DNA of 64,000 nt from Saccharum officinarum (GCA_020631735.1 CM036160.1:113442680-113506679); one strand, 5' to 3'; shown: positions 47,713 to 60,757, numbered from the stretch's first letter. Notes: generated from the letters alone by a model not told the origin. A program made the numbers and translations.

Positions 47713-49262
47713 TGAAATGATCAAGATGATCCAGAGGGGGGTGAATTGGGCTTTTCTAAAATTTATTGTAAGAATTAAATCATACTAAGCCATAATTCAC
47801 CCCTACTGCCTACAAGTGTTCCTAGTGATTCTACCGATAAAAGTTTTGCACCATAAGTTCCAATCCTAATCTAGCATGACAATTCTAGGAATGTAAACCA
47901 AGCAACAAAAATAATGCGAGAAAGTAAATTGCTTGAATGTAAAGGGTTAGGAATACGACGATGTTTTCCCGAGGTATCGGAGAGTCGCCACTCCCCACTA
48001 GTTCTCGTTGGAGCACCCGCGCAAGGGTGTAGCTCCCTGATTTGCGCGAGGATCTAGTACTCTCTATGGGCTGATTCTTTGACACTCCGTCACGGTGAAT
48101 CGCCCACAACCGCTCACAAGATGAGTTGGGTCATCCACAAGCGTCGGATGATCACCAAGCTCCCAATCACCACCAAACCGTCTAGGTGATGACAATCACC
48201 AAAAGTAACAAGCAAAAACTCTCACTTAACCACAATAAGCCTAATTAGAAGGTGAATGCACACTTGCTACTCCCTAGTCACTAATGAGGGTCCTTAATCT
48301 TGGATTCTCAAATCTCAATCCTCACTAGAGCCCTTGCACTTTCTTGCACATAAAAGGTGTTTATCAGCTGAACAAATGAGCAAGAGACCTCAAATGGAGG
48401 GATAGGGAATGTATTTATACTCCCCACATTCAATCCCAACCGTTAAGTGCCAACTTAGCATTTTTCGTACTGACCGGACGCGTCCGATCGGTGGCAACAG
48501 TCGATTTTGAAATCAAGGGCGCTGAGTGACCGGATGCGCAGACGAGTCCGATCAGGGGTGACCGGACGCGTCCGATCGCTCGAAACCCTCTCTGGAACCT
48601 CTCTGTTACTTCTTCAGTGTTGACCGGACGCACCGAAGTCGCGACCAATCAGTAACCCATCGCGTCCGGTCGCTAACCCTGGCAGTGATAACCGCAGACA
48701 GCGCCACCTGCGCATCCGGTCACGAACTCACTAGCGTCCAGTCAATTAAGCGGTTTGTTGCTGCAGTCTAGTATACTGTCCGGACGCGTTCGGTCAAGAG
48801 AAAGGACCGCGTCCGGTCAAGCTACGAGTTCACAAACCACTCCGGAACGCGACGCGACTTGAACGAAACTTGTTCCAAATGATCTTTGGGCTTCACCTGA
48901 GCTACCTAGTGCTAAGTTTGACAAATGTGCACCACACCTAAATAAATAGACTCACGTAGGTCAAGCTACCCGCTCATACCCCCTTTATAGTACGGTCAAA
49001 GGAAAAAAACAAAGTCCTAAACTACTCTAAATGCCTCTCCAACACCAATCGGCATTTAGAACTAGTTTGTCCTTAACTTTGTTGTCAATCCTTTGAAAAC
49101 CGAAACAATTTCCATCAATAGGGGCATAAAAACCATAGTGCCCAAACAATCACCATTACCATGACCTAACTTACCAAAGTTTCTGCAAAACACACGTTAG
49201 TCATAGTAATTTTGTGTTGTCATCAATTATCGAAACCCACTCTAGGGACCTAGATGCTTTCA
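47713..49262. mobile_element. Probable solo LTR (1.55 kb) in unit 2
   Basis: Starts TGAAATGATC and ends GATGCTTTCA, with ACGGT duplicated at 47708-47712 and 49263-49267. Unit 1 has a single uninterrupted ACGGT there. It contains many CCGGACGCGTCCGATCG-like phrases at 48470-48850 and GAGGGGGGTGAATT near the left tip, as in common grass LTRs. No coding frame. Confidence 0.8.
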
Positions 49263-50112
49263 ACGGTCTCATACTCGCAAAATGTGTCATTGTGATCTCA
49301 GAGTATATCGTTTTGGTCCTTGAACTCGTCAACACATGTCATGCCAAACTATTTCAACTCTTAATCTTTGTTCGATTCTCAGTGGTCATCCAAACAGGCC
49401 TGGATCCATTCTCAGGTGCTACTGTGGCATGGTGAATATGTCCTCACAAACATGAACTTAAAATTTATTTTTGAAGCTTCTTTAAAAATGGACTAGAAAA
49501 CCTATTCACAGCTTAAATAGATTTTTAAATTCATTTTTTTGATAATAAAATTATATTAATCTGTTAGGCTGAAAGGAAAACCCCAAGAAAAATTATTTTT
49601 TTAAAAAAATTGTAAAGAAAATTTTATTTAGTTATTGATAACAACTTAACTAAATAAAATTGAGTGATTTTAATATCTCATCTAAATTTTTCTTACATTT
49701 TGTTAAGCTGTTTGCATTTTACTTAAATAAAATTTTCTTATAAATTTTTTAAAAAATATTTTTTTATAGAGGTGTCACTTTTATCCTGGTTGCATTAATT
49801 TTAATATGTGAAACTAAATTTAAAAATCTTTTTAATCTATGGGTAGATTTTCTACTCTGTTTTTAAACAATAGTAAGCTTTAAAATTTAATTTCAAGTTT
49901 GGATGTCCACATATTGGGTCAATGGCAGCATACATTCAGGATGCCACATGTGCATCGCTCTAGACCTGTTTGGATGTCTACTAATAAGACCTCAAGAGAG
50001 ATTAAAGACTGAGACGATGCAATTTAAGAGTACAAGGATTGACATGTCACACCTTGACAAGTTTAAAGACTTGAAGGATAGACTTTGGGAGTATGAGGAT
50101 CATTCACATACC

Positions 50113-53100
50113 CATTGGCGGACGCACGGGGGAGGCTGGGGGGGGCTGCAGCCCCCCCCCCCCCCCCCCCGTGAGCTGAAAAAAAACAGGTTTTCAGGCC
50201 CGGCCCAAAACATGCCTAGTTAGCTCAAAAAAAACCAGTCGATCCATCCAGACATCCAGTCCAGCATCAGAACCGTGGAGGAGCGGGCGAGCCGCGAGCG
50301 GCAGCGACGCGCCGCCCGTCACGACTCCTCCTCCCGCGTGGTCGCGGCTCCGCCGGTCCGCGTCCGCGGTCCGCCCCTCCGGCTCCGGTGAACGGCGCCG
50401 GCGCGCCGCGGCCGCCGCCGCCGCCCCTCCCGGCTCCCGCAGTCGACACTCGGCAGTCCCGCGTCCCGCCCCTTCTGGCCCTCTGCTCCGACCTCCGAGC
50501 CTCCGGCGGTTCAGCCTCCGGCGGACGCGGTCCGGCCCTCTGCTCCGCGCGGCCAGGCGCCAGCGGCCAGCGCCAGCGCCAGCCCGGCAGCCGGCAGCCC
50601 CAGCGGCCCACAGTGCCAGCTTCAGTCCTAGGGGCTAGGGTGAGAACTAGATTCATTCCTCTTTTATTTTATTTTTTCATTGTTAGTTTCTGAAATTGAG
50701 TCAGTCAGCGATCCAATTTCAATTGATTTTACTCTGTAGAATGGAAATATTTTTTCCTAAGAAAGATGCTTCTACTCAAGAGAGTCGGGTTGTGCAAAAA
50801 AGACCCCGCATTGAGCTTGATATGAATGATATAGTTGCCGATCCAGGTCTTAGAAAGCCAATTGATGAATTCCACCCTGATATTAGGGATGATGCTAGGA
50901 GAGCATATTTACAGATGGGTCCATATCAACCAAATTGTGAGTATGAAAGAATAACGGGTAAATCTCAAACTAGAGGTTTTGTTAAATCATGGTTTACTCA
51001 ATTTGATTGGTTAGAGTACAGTCCTATCAAGGATGCAGCCTATTGCTTTTATTGCTACCTCTTTAAGCCACCACCAACAAGCAATTTTGAAGAGAATGAG
51101 GCATTCACCAGAGTAGGGTTCAAAAATTGGAAAAAGGGAAAGGCTTCTTTGCTGAAGCATACTCAATTGATGGATGGCTACCATAGTGCAGCAAGAAAAC
51201 GAGCAATTGATTTCAAAAATCAAAGGCAAAGTGTAGAACATGTGTGGGCAGTAACAACTGCAGCAGAAGAGGAGGCATATAAAGCTCGTTTAACTATAAT
51301 GTTAGGCATTGCTAGATTTCTTCTTTTGCAAGCTCTGGCATTTCGTGGGCATGATGAGTCTAAAACATCCAAAAATAAAGGAAACTTTTTGGAGATGCTT
51401 GATTGGTATAGACAGAAGGATCCTAAGGCTGCACTTGTGACAGCTGAGAATGCTCTAGGGAATAATCAAATGAGTTGTCCAACAATTCAAAAAGATTTGG
51501 TAAGGGCTTGTGCAGAGGAGACAAGTGAATTAATTAAGAGTGAAATTGGAGATCGTCGGTTTGCGGTGCTTGTTGATGAGGCTCGTGATGCATCAATTAA
51601 GGAACAAATGGCCGTGGTTGTGAGGTATATATCATCTATTTGTGTATTTCATTTCTTTTGTTATGTGGCTTCCAATTAACACTATGTTTCCTTTTGTTTA
51701 ATAGGTTTGTCAATGATAAAGGAAGTGTGATTGAGAGGTTCCTTGGCCTACAACATGTTTCTGACACCACATCATCTTCACTGAAGGAAGCATTGGTTTC
51801 TATGCTTGCAAGATATGGGTTATCTATAGCCAAGATTATAGGACAGGGATATGATGGAGTTTCAAACATGAGAGGGCAGTTTCATGGGTTACAAAGGCTG
51901 GTATTGAATGAAAACCCCTTTGCTTTTTACATCCACTGTTTTGCTCATCAATTGCAGCTTGTGGTAGTTGCTGTAGCTAGATGTTGTCCTTCAACTGATG
52001 ATTTCTTCAATTATGTCACTTCGGTTGTCAATACTGTTAGTGCTTCTTGCAAAAGAAAAGATCAACTTCTCCAAAAAAAAACCATGATGCTCTTGTTCAA
52101 CAATTAGATAGTGGTGAAATATCTCCTAGGAGAGGGAAAAACCAAGAAACTAGTCTTGCTAGGCCTGGTGATACACGATGGGGTACACATCACAAAACAT
52201 TAGTACGTCTTATGCTCATGTGGGAATCTGTGCTTGAGGTGTTAGAGAATATTAGTGATGATGGTACTGATGGGGAAAAGAAAACTATAGCATCTGGATT
52301 GATAGAAAAAAATTGAGTCATTTCAATTTGTGTTCATATTGCATCTGATGATTAGAGTATTGGGGATAACTCAAGACCTATCCCAATGTTTGCAAAGGAA
52401 GAATCAAAACATTGTTCGTGCAATAGGATTGATTGGTTCTGTGATGAGAAATATAAATGCCATGAGGGAAAGTGGTTGGGATGATCTTTTAGAGAAGACA
52501 AAAGCCTTTGCTGCCAAACACAATATAGACATTTCTAATATGGAAGATATGATACCAATGAGAGGTCGTTCAAAATGTCGTGGAGCCAAATATGTGACCT
52601 ACTACCATCATATTCATCATGGGATTTTCAATGTTGTCCTTGATCAAGTAATTTTTGAGTTGCACAATCGATTTCCAGAAAGATCAACTCAACTATTGAG
52701 ATGTGTTGCTTGTCTTGATCCGACAAATGAGTTTGCCAACTTCGAGATAGAGAGATTAGTTGAGCTTGCTAAGATTTATTATGCTGACTTTAGTGATTAT
52801 GAATGTGAAAAGCTAAGGACTGAGCTTGAAAATTTCATAGATGAAGTCAAACATGATGAAGAATTTTTCTCTTGTATTGATCTTGGTGGCCTTGCTGAGA
52901 AGATGGTTAAAACTGATAGACATACATATTTCCCTTTGGTGTATCGTCTCATTGAGCTTGCATTGATATTGCCCGTGGCAACAGCAACAGTTGAAAGAGC
53001 CTTTTCTGCTATGAATATTATCAAGACCGACAGGAGGAATAAAATGAATGATGATTGGATGAATAATAGCATGATATGCTATATTGAGCGGGATTTGTTT

Positions 53101-53521
53101 GCATCTATTGAAGATGATAAAATTTTAAAGCGCTTTCAAGGCTTAAGAAACCATAAAATAAACTTGCCACCCAAGGTCCCAAGGTGCGTATTGTTTTAGT
53201 TCTTTTCTTTTTGCTTGTTATCTTAATTATTGAAGAAGTGTTTGACATTTAAAATTTATGTAGCATTGAGCGTGGCGGTTCAAGTGGTATTGGTTCAAGT
53301 GGTGTGAATTCTTAAAGATGGAAGATGGAAGGCTCCTTCTATTTGGTACTTTTTAATCCTTGTTATATTAATTCTATGTATCTTTGATTTTGAGCACATA
53401 GAATCAATATAAAATTATCAATTTTAGCTATATCTATTAGTGTACTGTGTCCAGCAAGCAAAAAAAATTTTTAGCCTTTGTTATTTAGCCCCCCCTTGGT
53501 CCGTTTATGGATCCGCCATTG
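50113..53521 (+). mobile_element. hAT element with transposase gene (3.41 kb)
   Basis: The left end CATTGGCGGACGCACGG and the right end (inverse CAATGGCGGATCCATAAACG) are terminal inverted repeats, flanked by the 8-bp duplication CACATACC (50105-50112, 53522-53529). Unit 1 of the surrounding duplication has a single CACATACC, the empty site. Long C/G runs lie just inside both ends (50152-50170 and about 53490). A GC-rich 5' leader (50270-50640) precedes the transposase. Confidence 0.93.
50741..53199 (+). pseudogene. hAT transposase, ZMYM/TTF-zinc-finger type, with two A-run frameshifts
   Basis: The start MEIFFPKKDAST was chosen as the first Met with the typical N-terminus. Domains: TTF/MYM-like region with WFTQFDWLEYSPIKDAAYCF and a YCFYCYLF cysteine pair; DUF4371-like catalytic region (RRFAVLVDEARDASIKEQMA; IIGQGYDGVSNMRGQFHG; IHCFAHQLQLVVVAVA); GDTRWGTHH; and a C-terminal hAT dimerisation region (VYRLIELALILPVATATVER AFSAMNIIKT). 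An 80-bp intron at 51625-51704 (GAG|GTATAT ... AATAG|GTTTG) joins the first two blocks. The frame breaks in A runs at 52073-52081 and 52306-52312 and resumes each time without loss of conserved residues. It is either a recently disabled autonomous copy or an intact one with consensus errors. Confidence 0.88.
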
Positions 53522-54028
53522 CACATACCTTGATAAGTTTAAGGGATATAAAGGGTGTGTTTAGTTCCCCATTTCACCCAAAAAATTTTGGATTTTGGCC
53601 CTTCATTTTGCAAAATGGAACTAAACACCATGCAAAATTTTTGGCAAAAGGTATTCATTCTCCATTTTTTATTTTATCCTCAAGAGGCAAAAAAATCCAA
53701 AAAACCAAAAAGCTCTCACCCACCCCATGAAAATTTTGGTATTTTGGATGAAACTAAACACACCCATGAAAATTTTGGCATTTTGCATTTCATCATTCCA
53801 AAGTAGTTGGCATTTTGCATTTTGCATTCCATGAGGAACTAAACATAGCCAAAATTATGCACTTTGTGAGTACGAGAACCGGTATGACACACGCGCACAA
53901 GTTTGAGGATCGGACATACACTTTACTCTTTGTGAATTAACATAACTGAAACAACGTCAATTGAAGGTCTAGAACTCTAGATCTCATTAAGATTCCAAGA
54001 TATAAAAAGAAGCACGTTGTGTTAGACA

Positions 54029-55185
54029 GGGTCTAGCATGAGCAAAATAGGCCTTGTCCGAGCCGCTGGGCTTGGCCCAATCTGCATATGTTGCTACATA
54101 GGGTGGGTCTGAACAGTGAGGAAGCAAGCCCACAAAAGAAAAATCAGCTACAACCTAGCCCAGAGTATTTATTTTATTATTTTCGACTAAAAAGATGCTG
54201 GCGGCTCACCCAGGCATCCGGCCCCAATTTGGCCTAAAAATACATGCCCAATTTTGCCCATTAGAAATTATTGGAAATGAAAGTTTGACCCGAAAAATCC
54301 TTAAACCACAAAACTCAGATAAATATTTGACTCCCACGAACTACAAGTGCGCGAAAAACTATATAACCGTGCGGGGAAAAAGTTTGATCCAAGATTCCAA
54401 GGAAGGGGGCCTCCATTTTTATTTTTGAATATATATTTTTTTGCATGAACATCCCTGCTAACTTGTACCCTTTGCCTAGGAGGCACAGATTCTTACATAG
54501 TGTTTGGTTTTGGAACAAAACATAAATGACGGTGGAATATCCCACCTAATTTTGGTGTTTGGTTCTGGGATATATGGTGGAACCGTCTCCTGAGAGAATA
54601 TTTCTCTAAGATCCAAGATATCACCGTCCATGCCTTGAAAATTAGCGAACCACTTCTTCCCTCCCAACGTTGTTCGAGTCCGTTTTGCACATACACGCTC
54701 TCCCCACCAATCTCTTGGGTGGGCTGCACGGTTGACCTGCTCCCCCCACCTCTCCATATGGCTCTAGCAACATGGTCGGGGCAGATGAGGGTGACTATGG
54801 CAGGGGCACGTGAGGGCGGTCACGGCGGGCAAGCCCCCTAGTGGGACCAGGGCAAGATGGCAAGTGGGGGCAACTGCAATGAGCTAGCCAAGTCGGGGTG
54901 GAGTTGTCGCAGCTCCATCAATGGATGCGCTACTCTCGGTGGGGAAGGACGAAGAAGAATGTGAAAGAGGCTCACATCCAGGCCCATTTGATGGCTGTCT
55001 TAGATAAAATAATATCATATATCCTCTCCAGTCCTATCTCTCGTACCAAACACAAAATAAAAATAATCTCATTCACTCAGCCAAACAAAAAATGAGATCA
55101 TCCCATTGTGGACGGTCATTAACATCAATTATAAATCATCAACATATCCCACATATATACTTAATTCCATCACCAAACATAGGCA
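54029..55185. other. Spacer with a probable TIR element at about 54498-55180
   Basis: GTGTTTGGTTTTGGAAC near 54500 and CCATCACCAAACATAGG near 55167 are loosely inverted and may bound a non-autonomous element. No gene is supported, although the GC content rises at 54640-54960. Confidence 0.35.
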
Positions 55186-55186
55186 T

Positions 55187-56490
55187 TGGGGTTTAAACCG
55201 ACAAATTTTATGAGTTTTGGTGAATCTGTGAGTGCAGGAGGGTTTATCCAGAAAACCATCAAGGAGGATCTAATTGTCATATTTAATCATATTTATCCGC
55301 GATGAAAACAACTCCAAAAAACTCTAGAAGATACCAGAAGGCAACCCACGGAAGCAGACCCCGAGAGCATGACATGTGGGGCTGGTTGGCCCCTCATGCA
55401 GGCCGGCCAACCCAGTGGCCCCATGTCACTACGACGGTTCTCCACCGTCTCAAGGATTAAATCTATGCCGTTGCTTTAAGTTGATTCATCCAACGGTGAT
55501 CGAGGGAGTTGACGCGGATTGATGATGTGGCAATGCCTTGCCCCCTACTCCATCTCCCCTATATATAGCAGCCCCTACCCTCTCCCTAAGGCATAGGTCA
55601 GAGTAGAAGACAGAGACCATACCCTAATCCTCAGAGCTCCACAATAATCTTGGGCATAGCTAGCTAGGTTAGATCTAGAGAGGGGCAAACTTCGCTTGGA
55701 TTCCCGATCGTGTCAAGAGCGTGGCTTGGTATAACCTTTGTACCCCGTCTCTTTTGTATATCTCATTACTTTATATGTTTACTATAATTGTTATGACATT
55801 ATTCTTAATATTATTCATGTTCCTAGTTATTATGTTCATCGTCTACTTTGATTATATACTTAGTATAGCTAGATTATCATCATATTGAAGCATAAGTTCG
55901 TATAGCGCTCACTCTAATGATCATGGGGTGAGTGGTCGACATTGTGCAAGCGTGGTGCTTATACATGGTTTACCTGCAGATACACCCTATATTCTGGGCC
56001 ATGTGGTAGATCGCGGATGTGACACTTTCAATGAGTCCTTTGTAGTTCACTCCCCGAATATAGGTCAACAAGTAGGATCTAGTTACGAAGGAAAACATGT
56101 TCTGTTTTTAATTTTTCTTAGTAATATCCCTTATGTATAGATATGAAGTTGATCTTAGCCATGATTACCTTGTGTAATTGCAATAATAATCGTGTACTTT
56201 GACTTGTAATTAAGAATGACTTAGAAATTATCTCTCTAATATCTACTTAGTCATGCTAATGTCATAGAAAGGAGTACTTTGAGTGATTAACTATTAATGG
56301 TTAATTATCATGTACTTATCATATATATATATATATATATCTTATCCTGACTTACCCCTAGTTAAGCTAGATTGTAGTTAATCTCACAAGTTTTCCTGTG
56401 GATACGATACTTAGAATACTTTCAGGTGAAAATTACAGCGGTATTCGTGCGCTTGCAAATTTATCTATGTGTGTCTAAAATATACCAACA
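55187..56490. mobile_element. Putative solo LTR (1.3 kb)
   Basis: Starts TGGGGTTTAAACCGAC and ends AAATATACCAACA, a common LTR 3' tip. It contains a strong TATA motif CCCCTATATATAGCAGCCCC at about 55556-55575, followed by a GC-richer leader, as in LTR promoters. The flanking pentamers GGCAT and CCCAT match only partly, so the call is tentative. Confidence 0.5.
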
Positions 56491-57130
56491 CCCATTTAAA
56501 AAATAAGACGACACCGTCCCATCTCCACCTCGTTCATAAACCAAAAAATTATATGCAAGAGTATCCACGTGGCTTAAATACTTCAAAACAGAAGCAAATG
56601 AGATTCGGGATCCAACACGAATTAGCATACCTATTGAAAGTATACTCCTACACACCTCAGCACTGACCGATGTTGGAACCTCTCTGTCCAGCGCGTATAG
56701 GGATACACTCTTTGGAAGGCATATTTTTTCCTTGCGTAAACGAGCAACTTTTTGGAAAGCTTCACCACACACATATTCCTTGAATTTTTTAGATAATGGA
56801 ACTAGGTTCCAGCCTGTACCATCCGGGAATGGTATACACAGCTAAGAGTTGAACACAATCCAAAGCCATGAGGCTTAACTCTTACAACCAAGAGAAAGGA
56901 AATAAAAGCAACAAGGTTCAGCCCATCCAGGAGAAGCTTGGAAAAGAATTAGGACTAAGCTTCAATTCAATTCAAAAAACTTCACCCAAGCTTTTGAAGA
57001 TCGACATGATCATTGTTTCTAAGTCTCTATATCTTCGTTTGAACATCAGTCGCTCCTCTTCCTTATGTAGTAGGGACCACAGTCGGATTCAACATGTTGC
57101 CTTAAAAATTACCAGTAAATAGGTAGTGCA
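56491..57130. other. Unassigned stretch
   Basis: A minus-strand open frame of about 100 codons (MCGEAFQKVARLRKEKICLP...) lies at 56461-56772, partly within the LTR end, and resembles nothing I recognise. No other feature seen. Confidence 0.3.
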
Positions 57131-58565
57131 CACTACTACACAAAAACTTTACAAGGCCTTTCGAAAATGGGCTCCGAGGTGGTTGGTCCGGTTGCCCGCC
57201 TTGGTTATTCATGGTAGGGCAACCGGCCCAGTAACCACCTCGGTCAATGCTTTTCAAGGTGGGCAATGTAAAAGAACCGTCTCGGTTAATGCCTATTAAC
57301 TGAGTTTGACTACTAGAAGCCACCCGCCTCAGTTATTCAGCGTCGCGTACAGACCTCGAGGCGCGGGCGCACAAGAACGGGAGTGGGAGTGGTGCCCGCG
57401 TGTAAGTCACAGTGAGAAAGCACAAATGTGCTTGCACTGGGGTGATCCGTGTGATGCTCCACGTCAGTGATCTGGAAGCGGGGCTGGTGGCCACTCGTGG
57501 CTCGCCACGCGTGTAGCGGTTTCACAAAACAGGAGACACCATCGGTGGGTTTTCCATTCTGCCCACGGGAAACAACGTGGTCTTCCAGGAGCAACAGGTG
57601 GAAATAACTTTCTCTCTCGTCCGTCTCATTTGTCCCTCTCTCTCTCGCTCATTCGTCTCTCGTCTCTCTCTTGTCAGTCTTCCACGCGAGCACCCTCTCC
57701 GGTCCATCCCTTCACGCATGCCTCCCTCTCCAGCGTGGAGGCAACGAAGGCGGTTGGCGGTCGCGCACCACACGGCGGCAAAGGGGAGGACAAGAAGTGC
57801 GGCCTTGCGGTGGTTCGGTTCCCGTCGATCGCCATGACGGGGAGGAGGAGGCGCACGGGCCAGCCCCCTTTGGCGACGGCAGCCCACGGGACGGCCACCT
57901 CATGTAGCGGTGGCGCGCGGGGAGGCCTGCACTAGCAGCGACAGCGTATGGGGCGGCCTGCACCGGCGACCGTGGTGCACGAGGCGACCCCCGGCGGCGG
58001 ATCTATGGTGGCTGCGCCCCTCGGCGGATCTTGGGCGGCGGATCTCAGCGGCCGCACCTCTCCTCCGAGCACGACACGGTGGCCCCTCCCTCCTCCAAGC
58101 ACGACACCCCTTCCCTGTCCCTCATGCGTCGGCCACTAGATCCAGCCTCCAACCGTCCACCGATAGCGGATCTGACCACCGGAGGCAGCGGTGGCGTGAT
58201 CCAGTCACCAGCAGCGGTGGGGGCGCAAATCCGGCCACCACGGAGCGAATCCAGCCACCGGCAGCCGTGGGGGCGTGGATCCTACCACGGGCAATGGCGG
58301 CGCGTGGTATCGGGCTCGGTGAGCTTTTTTTTATTTCATGAAATTATTAACCGAGATGGGCTACTTAACTCAATCGCCTCCGTTAATAGCATTAACCAAG
58401 AAGATTGTCTTGAGGCGCCCGTCTTGGTTAATCGATTAACCGAGGCAGTTGGACCACCTGTCTCCGTTAAGGCCGGATTAACCCTGACCTTTGGATGGAG
58501 GCGGTTGGAATGCCCGCCTGCGTTAAGCTCTTTTGCCCACCTCAGTTAAGATTATAGTAGTAGTG
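57131..58565. mobile_element. CACTA-like non-autonomous element (1.44 kb) with GC-rich interior
   Basis: The left end CACTACTACACAAAAAC and the right end (inverse CACTACTACTATAATC) are inverted. Subterminal repeats such as ACCGCCTCGGTTAAT and their inverses occupy about 57170-57340 and 58340-58550. The centre (57600-58310) is GC-rich and may be a captured gene piece; its overlapping open frames on both strands show no recognisable domain. The flanks are GCA and TGC, complementary rather than direct, so no 3-bp target duplication is confirmed. Confidence 0.65.
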
Positions 58566-58748
58566 TGCATGCATAATGCAGTGCATCGTCCAAATTTCCA
58601 CAGTCGCAATCGCAACCGAGAGGCACCAGTATCCATTGATTCTGTTTTCTCTTAACATCATCAGCACATGCATATTTCAGCGTACTGAGCATAGCTGATG
58701 GAGGCTTTGCATGATGCCACCATGTCCATTGGCGTTCTATTTTATTAA

Positions 58749-58770
58749 CCCCCCCCCCCCCCCCCCCCCC
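58749..58770. repeat. C homopolymer (22 bases)
   Basis: An uninterrupted C run; length is likely unreliable. The rest of 58566-58895 holds no gene. Confidence 0.95.
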
Positions 58771-58895
58771 GAACGACCTTATGTTATTTTTATATTATTA
58801 CTTGAAGAAGCAAACGAAAAAATAACTCTACAATAACTAGTTTACAACTGGCCAGGCAAAGGAAAAACTATGACCATTGAAGCTATTCACGACTA

Positions 58896-59148
58896 CTCTC
58901 TCTGTTCCAAATTATAGGTCATTCTAATTTTCATGGAGAGTCAAAGCATTTCAAATTTGACCAAAATTATAGACGGAATTACAAAGATTTATGACATCAA
59001 ATAGATATACTATGAAAATATAATTAATAAAAAATCTAATGATACTTATTTGGTATCATAAATGTTATTATTTTATATAAATTTGATTAAACTTGAGATG
59101 TTTTTACTCTTCAAGAAAGTTAAAATGACTTATAATTTTGGATAAAAG
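58896..59148. mobile_element. Stowaway-like MITE
   Basis: The left end CTCTCTCTGTTCCAAATTAT pairs with the right end TTATAATTTTGGATAAAAG, flanked by TA on both sides; the interior has GTCAAAGCATTTCAAATTTG. Confidence 0.7.
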
Positions 59149-59460
59149 TAGTATTTTATTTGTGAATGAAAAGGTAATAATAAACTTGGGGACGCCATGT
59201 TGGATTGTCGGTGAAAACCATACGCCGACACCGGCTAGCTATAGCTTGCTAGTCTTATCTTCTTTTGTTAACGAGTTAACTTTATGTCTCCTGGGACTGG
59301 GAGTTGATCCCACGAATTTACATCGGATTCAGTTTGACATTGTGATTATTACTGAATTGTGGAACATGTGCCGTAGAGAGCATATACTATATATTACTAT
59401 CAGGCAGTAAAAAAAGATACTGACGCCACCAACTGACCATAGGGTTAGCGTTGACGGAGA

Positions 59461-59520
59461 AGCTAGATAGGTTGTATATACAAGATGCGAAGCTAGATAG
59501 GTTCTATATACAAGATGCGA
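59461..59520. repeat. 30-bp tandem duplication
   Basis: Two copies of AGCTAGATAGGTTGTATATA-type sequence (59461-59490, 59491-59520) differ by one base. 59149-59460 shows no gene. Confidence 0.9.
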
Positions 59521-59837
59521 TGCTATTATTTCACAGCCCTTTGTCAACACTCCCTACCAGTAATATGCAAACAGAATAAGCTGCCGCCTGACACTCGTGC
59601 ATTTATGTAACCAGTACTACAGCTAGCTATAGCATATACTATTAAGGATAATTAACACGAGAGATCGATAATCGATTGTTTGTTTAATTAGGTAGCAAGA
59701 GCTAGCAATGCAATTTGCAACGAAGTGATCGATATATGTGTTTAATTACTACCACTTCTGGATCATCTCTCTGTAATGTTTGCGTAGACCCAATGGACAG
59801 AATAATGGACTGCTACTGATCCTAACTCTCTCTCTCT

Positions 59838-60304
59838 ATAGCTATAAAATAAGTTATTTTGTAGTTACCTCTATTTACGATAATTTTATACACTAATTTA
59901 CGACAATGTCAGTATATATTTACGATAGTTGAATTACTATAGCACATGTGGATATTTACCATAATGTTATAGTAAATCACATAGTAAAGAGTTACTATAA
60001 TCTCGTAAATTAGCCTAGCAATTATCGTAACTCAAAGTGGCTATAGAATAAGTTATTTTGTAGCCAGCTGTAGGGATATATATAGGGAGAGTATACTCTA
60101 TAGCTAGCTACAAAATAAGTTATTTTGTAGCGACGACAATGTCAGTATATATTTACAATAGTTGAATTACTATAACACATGGGATATTTACCATAATGTT
60201 ATAGTAAATCACATAGTAAAGAGTTACTATAATCTCGTAAATTAGCATAGCAATTATCGTAACTCAAAGTGGCTACAGAATAAGTTATTTTGTAGCTAGC
60301 TGTA
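59838..60304. repeat. Two tandem copies of a palindrome-ended AT-rich element
   Basis: Copy 1 (about 59840-60072) and copy 2 (about 60100-60304) share GACAATGTCAGTATATATTT, TAATGTTATAGTAAATCACA and CTCGTAAATTAGC. Each is bounded by the near-palindrome CTACAAAATAAGTTATTTTG, as expected of a MITE inserted into, or duplicated beside, itself. Confidence 0.75.
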
Positions 60305-60307
60305 GGG

Positions 60308-60432
<125 letters not shown>

Positions 60433-60757
60433 GCAGAAATCAACGCTCAGCTCCACACTCTGGCACATGCGTCGACATTGTTTATTTCCAACTGCATCTC
60501 CCAATTAATGTTAGCTGAAATACTGAACGAAACACGAACAGAGCACTACCTCACAGCCCCAGGCAGCTCGTAGGAAGAAGACAAGAAGACGGAGGACTGA
60601 GGGGCGTCTCTGCCACCCGGATGGAGTCTAGATATCATATTCATATTACCTAATAATTCAACCATTTTGACTCGCGCCACCAACCTGCACCAAATAAACA
60701 TCAGAACTATTGTTGGGAAATGGGGATGTGACTGGAACAGGAGGAAGCTTATCCTTG

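Larger units (their letters stand above)
47106..54028. repeat. Tandem duplication, unit 2, expanded by two insertions
   Basis: Matches unit 1 in three blocks: 47106-47712, 49263-50112 and 53522-54028. The gaps between the blocks are a 1.55-kb LTR-like insertion and a 3.4-kb hAT element, both with target duplications. Confidence 0.88.

Noticed and set aside
50267..50693. GC-rich open frames upstream of the hAT transposase
   Set aside because: Open by composition on both strands, no domain; more likely the leader of the element.
57522..58549. Protein-coding gene inside the CACTA-like element
   Set aside because: Several overlapping frames on both strands, no recognisable domain, no splice or start context.
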